From Synergistaceae bacterium (GTDB lineage: Bacteria; Synergistota; Synergistia; Synergistales; Aminobacteriaceae): 64,000 nucleotides of DNA. The notes below the pieces were generated by a model that did no database searches, was not told where the DNA came from, and worked only from the letters and a program-made list of their open reading frames with translations. Both the position numbers and the translations under genes were made by a program. The DNA is taken from the NCBI GenBank assembly GCA_018436595.1, contig JAHDLC010000034.1, forward strand, positions 1 through 64,000, given 5' to 3'. This document shows positions 44,763-51,728 of this stretch, in pieces (the first letter of the stretch is position 1; the number at the start of each line of letters is the position of its first letter).

Positions 44763-47435
44763 TTATTGATCTTCCGTTTGGTTATCGGACGGGTCCATAG
44801 AAAACTTTATACCCTTTTTCCCCATGTAGTTAAGAAATTCTACGGGGAATTCTATTTTTTTCTCAACAAGAAGGGGCAGCTTGGAAATGATTCTGTCGAG
44901 AATTTCCACAGAGCAATCCGCAATCTTTTTGTCGGCAGCCTCGGTACAATTGACAGCAGTCTTCATAAGCCACTGCAAGTACAAAAGTTCCGATGCCGAA
45001 AAAAGTTCCAGATTGTCCCATACAAGCCCTTCGACAATCATGAGAGCTTTGTACAGATCTCCTTCAAGAAGAGCGTCTTCAGCCTCATTTCGCTGCAGCA
45101 AAATAGAGAACTCTTTTTTTGGGGTATTCTGCATTTTTTGAAACTCAAGAACAAGGTTTTTCTGCCTGCCCATGGCTGCTTTCTGAAGTGCAGGAATCTC
45201 CGGGTCATCGGGAAGGTATTCTTTCGCGTTTGCAAAGAGACTGGCCGCTTCTTCAATTTGGGGGAAGACACAGAGGTCATCCGCTGCAGCCATTTTTCCC
45301 CAATCCTTGAAAAAGGCGCCGATTGTTGCAGTCGGCAACTCCGCCCCTTCCATGCTGTAGTAGGCCTTTTTCATGAACCTGCGTGCCTCGTCCGCTCTTC
45401 CTTGAGAAAACAGGATAAGGGCCGCCTTCCAGAGTCCGTCCGGCGACCAGTCCTCACGAAGAGGATCTTTGCAGGAAAGGATATCAGAAAGTTCAACAGG
45501 GAAAGCCTTCCCTTCGGTGAAAGATCCGTACAGTCGCAAGAAATCCTCTTCTCCGTTACCTTCGATACACTTGAGCTCTGAAAAATCACCTTCTGTCATT
45601 GCTTTCGCAAGATCCCGTGCATAGGTCAGCCACTGACGAAGAAAACGAACCGCAAAAGCATGGGAATCACCGATCTCCTCATGCATCTGCTTCCAGCGCT
45701 CCACCTGCTCCACCGTCTCGAGGAAACGGTTCTCCGCCAGGACAGTCCCCGAAAGGTGAGTGTAACTCTGCCCGATGAAAGAAACGACCGGGTTCATTGC
45801 GTGGATTTGGTCGAGAATGCTGGCGGTTTTAAACGCTAGGGCCTGCCTTTTATTCGGAAGAAGAGCTGGAGCAGTGCATTTTTTGATCGCTCCGCGAAAC
45901 GCCTGGAGCCTTTCTTCAATCTTGTCTAACTGGGAAAAGGCGACGCTGAAACGTGCTGGAAGATCATCCCGAATCTTTTTTTTCGTCTCTACCCCCTCAC
46001 AGCGAAAAACGGAAAAATCCTGTTTGAGGATGTTTTTTTCAATGTATTCCGCAAACGGAATTATCTTTGTTCCCTCTATGAGAGCTCCCCCTTCGGTACA
46101 ATCAAATACGGGAGTTCTGGTTTGATTAATGATCATCCGTTCAAAGATCTGGATGAACGTAAGCCAGATAGTGCTCGTCTCAACCATTCCTCCAAGAGAT
46201 CCGGGAACGGACATTCCGCTTCTTCGAAGCATCTGTTCTGTGGCAAGCTCTGAATCGGGAACAGTGTTTGAAGCATGGGAAATACCATCTTGTCCGTAGG
46301 CAAGATCCTGACCTATCAGAGCAACGGAAGGAGCATTGCATGCTAATGCGAGACTCAGCGCCATATGAGCAACCGACAGCCCTGAATATAGAACCTGCTC
46401 TCCAAGCACGGAACCAGTAAACCAGTTGTCGACAGGAGTATCCATCTTGCCCACTACAATGCTGTATCCCGGCCACCGCCCGGCGATCAGTGGATAGCTT
46501 ACCGACTGAGAGAGGAGAAGTATCTGTTCGCACTTTTCGCGGTGCTTCTCCAAAACTCTGGGGACCCATGCGGAATAAATGATATAAGGTCGTTCAATTG
46601 TGGTCACAACATGTGGAACGATCCCCTTTTCAAGAAGATGAAAGAGGACTGTGTCACAAGCCACGATGACGGACTTGTCCTGGATATCCTTCAGCAGATG
46701 AACATTTTTTTCGAGGGAGGGGCCGGCGGCAACACAGACAAAGGGCTTGCCGCCGTAATTTTCCATCAGGTCGGCAATTCTGGGTGACCTAAGAATTCGG
46801 GGTGTGTTCAGAACCGAATGGCGGAAGCCGAGGAGAGTGTCCTCGGGGGAGTTTCCCAGCATGGTGAGCCGGTAGATGATCTCTTTTTTCAGAGTATCTC
46901 TCAGCTCCGATAAAGCTTCGTGGTTCTCTTCACCGTCATGAGAGAACACCACAGCTTTGCTCACCGGATAGATACCGATCGGCACAACATTCCAGGAAAA
47001 CACCTCGTCTATGAGGGATCTGTCCTTATCGACGACAAAACTGACTCGGGCTCCCTGGGGCAATGCCTGGAACACCGACGTCTGTGAGAGGGTGAGGAGC
47101 AGCAGGTCCAGAGACGGCTCTATGACCACCACTGAGAGGGCTTCCCGGGGAAGGGAGCGGAGGACGTGAAAGAGATAGGGCGCGCACCCGGTGCCGAAGA
47201 CCAGGTACACCGCCGAAGGAGCGGCTTTGCTCCGTTTTTCGAGGAGGCTTTTCTTTTCGAAAAAGGGTTTTTCCGTAAGCCCCTCCACCCACCGGCCGGC
47301 GGGAGTCTCCCGGAAGACCGGTTCCCTGAGGGCAGGAAGTTCATCCATGTACTGCCGGAGGCGGGCTGCCAGCTTCGGCTGGGATTTCTCCAGGGTCCGG
47401 AGATTCTGTTCCAGGAGTGCGGGGATGTCTTTCAT
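44763..47435 (-). CDS. Motility accessory factor (Maf, DUF115) flagellin glycosyltransferase
   Basis: 890 aa. The DUF115/MAF_flag10 core is at about 225-400 (VCVAAGPSLEKNVHLLKD, then VACDTVLFHLLEKGIVPHVVTTIERP); flanking N- and C-terminal regions are Maf-like helical. Maf proteins transfer CMP-nonulosonates to Ser/Thr of flagellin in the cytoplasm. It lies between csrA and flagellin and is longer than the Campylobacter proteins (about 600-650). Its ATG overlaps the csrA stop. The last codons contain the flagellin sigma-28 promoter. Much of the gene is more A+T-rich than its flanks. Confidence 0.9.
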   Translation of the reverse strand: MKDIPALLEQNLRTLEKSQPKLAARLRQYMDELPALREPVFRETPAGRWVEGLTEKPFFEKKSLLEKRSKAAPSAVYLVFGTGCAPYLFHVLRSLPREALSVVVIEPSLDLLLLTLSQTSVFQALPQGARVSFVVDKDRSLIDEVFSWNVVPIGIYPVSKAVVFSHDGEENHEALSELRDTLKKEIIYRLTMLGNSPEDTLLGFRHSVLNTPRILRSPRIADLMENYGGKPFVCVAAGPSLEKNVHLLKDIQDKSVIVACDTVLFHLLEKGIVPHVVTTIERPYIIYSAWVPRVLEKHREKCEQILLLSQSVSYPLIAGRWPGYSIVVGKMDTPVDNWFTGSVLGEQVLYSGLSVAHMALSLALACNAPSVALIGQDLAYGQDGISHASNTVPDSELATEQMLRRSGMSVPGSLGGMVETSTIWLTFIQIFERMIINQTRTPVFDCTEGGALIEGTKIIPFAEYIEKNILKQDFSVFRCEGVETKKKIRDDLPARFSVAFSQLDKIEERLQAFRGAIKKCTAPALLPNKRQALAFKTASILDQIHAMNPVVSFIGQSYTHLSGTVLAENRFLETVEQVERWKQMHEEIGDSHAFAVRFLRQWLTYARDLAKAMTEGDFSELKCIEGNGEEDFLRLYGSFTEGKAFPVELSDILSCKDPLREDWSPDGLWKAALILFSQGRADEARRFMKKAYYSMEGAELPTATIGAFFKDWGKMAAADDLCVFPQIEEAASLFANAKEYLPDDPEIPALQKAAMGRQKNLVLEFQKMQNTPKKEFSILLQRNEAEDALLEGDLYKALMIVEGLVWDNLELFSASELLYLQWLMKTAVNCTEAADKKIADCSVEILDRIISKLPLLVEKKIEFPVEFLNYMGKKGIKFSMDPSDNQTEDQ
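44782..44809 (-). promoter_or_regulatory. Sigma-28 promoter of flagellin, inside the maf 3' end
   Basis: Minus strand: -35 TAAAGTTT (44802-44809, 8/8 consensus), 12 bases, then -10 TCCGATAA (44782-44789, 7/8). The start would be near 44775, giving a leader of about 139 nt that includes the CsrA and orphan Shine-Dalgarno elements. Confidence 0.8.
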
Positions 47436-47689
47436 TTCGGGTCTCCTCCGTTTGAATCGTCCTCCCTGCGGAGGAGGGTTTTGAGCACGTCCATGGCTTG
47501 GGGGGCCGCCTTGACGGATTCTATGTTCGTTTTGGCGACCTCGGCAAGGAGTTCCATGCGGAAGACGGGCACGTTCCGGGGGGCGTTGATGCCGATGCGC
47601 ACCGTGTCTCCCCGGACTTCGATGACGGATATCTCGATGTCGTCCCCTATGCGGATGGCCTCGCCGGGCTTGCGGCTGAGCACGAGCAT
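47432..47689 (-). CDS. csrA: Carbon storage regulator CsrA
   Basis: 85-aa RNA-binding dimer protein: MLVLSRKPGEAIRIGDDIEI and the RNA-contact strand with IGINAPRNVPVFR. It has an extension of about 20 residues past the usual 61-75. It binds GGA-containing leaders; the flagellin leader here is the likely target. It sits 4 bases after fliW and overlaps maf by ATGA, so antagonist, regulator and glycosyltransferase are co-expressed. Confidence 0.96.
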   Translation of the reverse strand: MLVLSRKPGEAIRIGDDIEISVIEVRGDTVRIGINAPRNVPVFRMELLAEVAKTNIESVKAAPQAMDVLKTLLRREDDSNGGDPK

Positions 47690-47693
47690 GATG

Positions 47694-48191
47694 CTACGCT
47701 CCCGGGGCGGCGTCGGCGGTGGTTTCGGAGGCCGCTTTCAGGCGCATGGATTCCCTCATGGTGTCGCTGAGGACGGGAGTGCGGACGTCGTACTCTTCGT
47801 TCTGGGCGATGACCTGGCAGGCGATGCGCTTTTTGTGGTTGATCACCACTGGCGCCCGGAGGTTGGCCGTCATATCCCATGGCGCCGCCGGAGGGATGGA
47901 GAGGACGATCAGGAGGGCCAGGTCGGCCACGTCCGTGGTTTCAAGCATGGCGATCTCCCCTTCGGGAAGGCGGGCATTGTAGTTGGACTTCACCGTCTGG
48001 GGCACGACCACGGGCAGGGCCACATCGCCGTCGGAGAGGCTCTGCAGCCACTTGATGGGGCTGTCGTCTTCCCCGGCAAGGGCCCATTTTTTGTGGGTTT
48101 CGAAGCCGGGTATCCCCTTGGGGAAATGGATCAGGTCTTCGTCGTTGACGGTGAACCGGCCGAAGCGGGTGGTTTCTATTTTTTCGGGCAC
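47694..48191 (-). CDS. fliW: Flagellar assembly factor FliW
   Basis: 165 aa. Recognised by TTRFGRFTVNDEDLIHFPKG and IPGFE near the N-terminus and VNLRAPVVIN-type text (ANLRAPVVINHKKRIACQVI). FliW binds CsrA, and flagellin displaces it, giving feedback on flagellin translation. GTG at 48191 is chosen because GGAGG lies 8 bases upstream; the GTG at 48200 is inside that site. The C-terminal tail is Ala/Thr-rich. Confidence 0.94.
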   Translation of the reverse strand: MPEKIETTRFGRFTVNDEDLIHFPKGIPGFETHKKWALAGEDDSPIKWLQSLSDGDVALPVVVPQTVKSNYNARLPEGEIAMLETTDVADLALLIVLSIPPAAPWDMTANLRAPVVINHKKRIACQVIAQNEEYDVRTPVLSDTMRESMRLKAASETTADAAPGA

Positions 48192-48260
48192 GAAAGGCAC
48201 CTCCGGAATACGGAATCTGTTGATTTTTTCTTTTCTGGTGCAGGGGAGTTCAAAAACAAA

Positions 48261-48685
48261 AGCGAGATCCTCACGTCGCTGCGCTCCTCAGGATGACAAG
48301 CAGAAGCAGAAGCGAGATCCCTCCCCTGCGGGGATGCTACGCGATCGCTGCGCTCGGGATGACAACCTAAGGGCGAGATCCTTCCCCTCCGGGGACGCGA
48401 TCGGCCATGAAACCGGCCTCAGGATGACAAGCAAAAAACAAAAGCGAGATCCTTCCCCTCCGGGCATGCTACGCGATCGCTGCGCTCGGGATGACAACCT
48501 AAGGGCAAGATCCTTCGGCCATGAAACCGGCCTCAGGATGACATGCAAAAAACAAAAACGAGATCCCTCCCCTGCGGGGATGCTGCGCGATCGCTGCGCT
48601 CGGGATGACGGCAAAAACAAAATCGAGATCCTTCGGGCAAAAAACGCCCTCAGGATGACAAATCCGGAGGCGTCCTCAGGATAAC
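48261..48685. repeat. Interspersed hairpin-repeat cluster 3
   Basis: About seven units fill the gap between flgL and fliW, all in one orientation: GAGATCC(C/T)TC, a variable inner stem, then (T/C)(A/G)GGATGACA, separated by spacers of about 15-25 bases with A-rich text. Inner stems include GGGC/GCCC, GGCC/GGCC, CCCC/GGGG and GCGATCGC. ORFs through it are repeat translations. No credible gene. Confidence 0.92.
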
Positions 48686-48695
48686 TACGACTATT

Positions 48696-51600
48696 CTACC
48701 TCAAAAAGTCCACCAGGGTGGGCTGGACGATCTTGGCGATGACGGCCAGGCTGGACTGGTAGATGGCCTGGGCCATGGCGAACTTGGTGCTGGTTTCCGC
48801 CATGTCGATGTCCGAGACCTTGCTGTAGAGCTCGGTGATGTAGATGTTGTTCTGCTTGAAGCGGCTCTGGTTGTTTTCGTACCGCTTGAGCAGCGCCCCC
48901 TGGGATGTCCGGCACTTGAGCAGGGTGTCGATGAACTTGTCGATCTGGCCGAGCATGATGTTGCTCAGGCCTTCCCTGTCCTCGGCCTTGACGGAGTTGA
49001 CCAGGTTGTCCAGGACGCCGAAGAAGTCGGTTTTCCTGGTGTCGGAGGCTGTCCGGACCACCACGTTCTGGTTGTACCGTGCCGAGGGGGACCCCGCGCG
49101 GGAGGGCATGGCGGTGACGGTGCCGGTGAGGGCGGCCTGGGCGCTGCCGCTGACTTCGACGGAGTATCCCCGGGGCGATGTGAGCACCAGGTACCGGGCA
49201 CCCCCGTCGTCCACGAGGTCAGCCTTGACGTCCTGCCCCTGGAACCGGGCGTTTATGGCGGCGGTCACGTCCTCGATGTCGATGGCACCGGAGTCGTTGC
49301 TGTCGAAGATGACGTTCAGGTCAATCGTGTGGGAGTACCCGTCCACCGAGATGGTGAGCAGGTCGCCCGCGGCGGGAGCCCATGCGGAGACGTCCGCGTC
49401 ACCCCGGAGGGCGTTGTCCATCTGCAGGACCGCCGAGGCCGCGTCCCCTTCCACGTCGTACAGAGAGATCGGGGAGCCGTCACGGGCGGCAATGCTGATC
49501 ATGGCGTTCGATCCCGTTGCGGGAAGCTCGGGGTCGAAGTAATTCACGTCAAGCCAGCTTCCGGCGGCGCTGCGGATCTTGTCGGCGATGATTTTCGGCG
49601 TATCCCCTGCCGAGACGGCCACGTCCACGGTCCGGCCGAGGGATTCGATGCGGATGGTGCCCGCGCCCGAGGTGCTGTTGTCGGGGATGGGCATGCTCGT
49701 AATCCCCGAGGAAATGCCCATCTGCATGGCGATGCCCGCGGTGTAGGACGGCGAGAAGGACGGGTCGGAGATGGGGAGGTCCACTATCCTGAGGGATTCC
49801 CCGTTTTTGGCGTAGAGGGAGACCCGGCCTGAGGCGGCATCGAGGACGGTGTACCCCAGGAGGGCTTCGCCGGCGGCGCCGTTGACCTGTTTCACGATCT
49901 GCTCCATGACCTTTGCCTGGTCCACCCTGGGCGGCGTGGATGACATGACCTCGTCGGGATAGAGCTTCACGGTGAAGTCTTCGCCGCCCACGGTGACCCG
50001 GACGAGGGCCGCCATGTTGGGGTCCACGCAGGGGATGGAGGGGAAGACGGTGTCGACACCGGAGTCGTTCCTGCTCTGGACTGCCGTGGAAAAGCCCAGG
50101 TCCAGGGCGTAGCCCGCCGTGTTCTTGTCAAAGACCACCAGGGGTTCGTTGGCCGAGGGGCGGAGGATGAGGCGCTTCGTCAGTTCTTCCTGGCTGCCGG
50201 ATGTGCCGAGGCCGGTTTCTGAATGGTCTTCCTGCACCACCACTTCGAGCCAGTCGCCCGCCACCTGGCGGATGCGCTCCGCAAGTTCGTCGATGGTGAG
50301 GTTGACGCCGCCGTTGATCTTGAGTTCGGCCCTGTTGTCGCCGCTTTCGAACCGGAGGTGGAGGTCGTTCCCTATGGCGATGAGTTCCCCGTCGCCGAAC
50401 TGGCGGCTCTTGAGGGAGGTTTCCATGCCGAGGAGGGAGGCGAAGTCGATGTGGCTGTGGTCCACGGGGCGCTCCACGGGAAGGGAGGTCACGGTGACCG
50501 TGTCCTCCGTGGAGGCGGAGAAGAGTTCCCTGGCAGCCCCGGTGAGCTCCATGCTGAACTGGGTTCCCGGTTCGTCGGCCGTGACAACGAGCCTGTCACC
50601 GTCGGCTGAGACCCGGGCGGCGACGCCGAGAACGGTAGTGAGCTTGCCCGCTATGGTGTCCAGGGTGTCCGTCCCGTCGATGGTGAAGGTGATGTCCTCG
50701 CCCTGCTGGAAGAAGACCCTGATGGTGCCGTCGGCGGGAGTCCACGCCGAGGCGTCGAGGCCGAGGATGGTCTGGGCCTGCTGCACCCGGTCAGTGTCGG
50801 GCCACCCCGTCACCTGGATGGGTTCTCCCGTGTGGCTGGTGAAGACAAGCCGCTGGGTTCCGACGTCCATGTCCTTTTCCACCGATACGGAGAGCAGGCG
50901 GCTCGCGTCGCCCATGTTCAGGCTTTCGTTGATCAGCTCGGCAATCCTGTCCAGGGTGAGGCCCTGGAGTTCGCCGGAGTCACGGAACCGGTTGTAGTCG
51001 GTGAGGTCGTCGACGCCGTTGATGTTTTCGTCGGTCCAGTCTTCGGAGAGACGGACCTTGACGCTCCGGCTGCCCACGGCGATCTGGAGGATTTCGTCCC
51101 TGCCGGTCCAGGCGAAGTCGAGAGGAACCTCCACGCTGGTGAGGGTGTTGGATGTGTATTCCACGGGGAAGACTTCCCGTCCGTGGAAGGACACGTCGCC
51201 GATGACGCCCTTTTCCACTTCGTAGCTCACCTTGCCGATATTGCCCATGTAGGCGACATTGCCCGAGGCATCCCGCTCGAAGGGGCGGACGCCGGTGGAC
51301 AGTCCGGAGAGGAGATACCTGCCTTCGACGGAGTAGTTTGCCGTATTGCGGAGCTCTTCCTGGAGTTCGCTGATCTCCGCCGCGATGGCTTCCGTCTCCC
51401 CTTCCCCGAGGGCACCGTTGCCGGCGTAGATGGTGAGCTCCCGGATGCGGTGGGAGATATCCATCATCTGGTTGAAGGCCGTGTCCGTGTTGGAGAGCCA
51501 CGATACAGCATCGTCCTGGTTTCGGATGTACTGTTCGTTTTCCAGTATGGCGGTCTCGAGGGAAAGCTCCCGGACCACGTCTATGGGGTTGTCCGACGGC

Positions 51601-51716
51601 CGCGAATGCTTCTTGCCCGTGGCGAGCTGGTGCTGGTATTCGAGCAGCCGGGACAGGTTGTTGTGCATGTCCGACAGCATGAGGTTCTGGATCATGGGGT
51701 TGCTGACGCGCTGCAT
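48696..51716 (-). CDS. flgL: Giant hook-associated protein 3 (FlgL)
   Basis: Hook-filament junction protein. 1006 aa, against about 300-520 normally. The N-terminal (RVSNPMIQNLMLSDMHNNLS) and C-terminal (TKFAMAQAIYQSSLAVIAKIVQPTLVDFL) coiled-coil ends are typical. The roughly 700-residue insert has about six related beta-hairpin-plus-helix units (near 208-268, 327-360, 450-490, 570-615, 686-725, 784-825). Two units carry EF-hand-like loops (229-240 DENINGVDDLTD; 805-816 DSNDSGAIDIED). GGGAGGGAG precedes the ATG, 12 bases after flgK. Confidence 0.94.
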   Translation of the reverse strand: MQRVSNPMIQNLMLSDMHNNLSRLLEYQHQLATGKKHSRPSDNPIDVVRELSLETAILENEQYIRNQDDAVSWLSNTDTAFNQMMDISHRIRELTIYAGNGALGEGETEAIAAEISELQEELRNTANYSVEGRYLLSGLSTGVRPFERDASGNVAYMGNIGKVSYEVEKGVIGDVSFHGREVFPVEYTSNTLTSVEVPLDFAWTGRDEILQIAVGSRSVKVRLSEDWTDENINGVDDLTDYNRFRDSGELQGLTLDRIAELINESLNMGDASRLLSVSVEKDMDVGTQRLVFTSHTGEPIQVTGWPDTDRVQQAQTILGLDASAWTPADGTIRVFFQQGEDITFTIDGTDTLDTIAGKLTTVLGVAARVSADGDRLVVTADEPGTQFSMELTGAARELFSASTEDTVTVTSLPVERPVDHSHIDFASLLGMETSLKSRQFGDGELIAIGNDLHLRFESGDNRAELKINGGVNLTIDELAERIRQVAGDWLEVVVQEDHSETGLGTSGSQEELTKRLILRPSANEPLVVFDKNTAGYALDLGFSTAVQSRNDSGVDTVFPSIPCVDPNMAALVRVTVGGEDFTVKLYPDEVMSSTPPRVDQAKVMEQIVKQVNGAAGEALLGYTVLDAASGRVSLYAKNGESLRIVDLPISDPSFSPSYTAGIAMQMGISSGITSMPIPDNSTSGAGTIRIESLGRTVDVAVSAGDTPKIIADKIRSAAGSWLDVNYFDPELPATGSNAMISIAARDGSPISLYDVEGDAASAVLQMDNALRGDADVSAWAPAAGDLLTISVDGYSHTIDLNVIFDSNDSGAIDIEDVTAAINARFQGQDVKADLVDDGGARYLVLTSPRGYSVEVSGSAQAALTGTVTAMPSRAGSPSARYNQNVVVRTASDTRKTDFFGVLDNLVNSVKAEDREGLSNIMLGQIDKFIDTLLKCRTSQGALLKRYENNQSRFKQNNIYITELYSKVSDIDMAETSTKFAMAQAIYQSSLAVIAKIVQPTLVDFLR

Positions 51717-51728
51717 GGTTCTCCCTCC

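Noticed and set aside
44756-44780. Second sigma-28-like promoter (CAAA-N15-CCGATA) before flagellin
   Set aside because: Much weaker than TAAAGTTT-N12-TCCGATAA about 27 bases upstream, which matches the flgM promoter in spacing and -10.
47983-48684. Plus-strand ORF across fliW and repeat cluster 3
   Set aside because: Periodic repeat translation (KRDPSPPGMLRDRCARDD-type) plus fliW antisense; no ribosome site.
48261-48685. Regularly spaced repeats resembling a CRISPR array
   Set aside because: Units are hairpin elements with variable inner stems and short A-rich spacers of uneven length; there are no unique uniform spacers and no cas genes.
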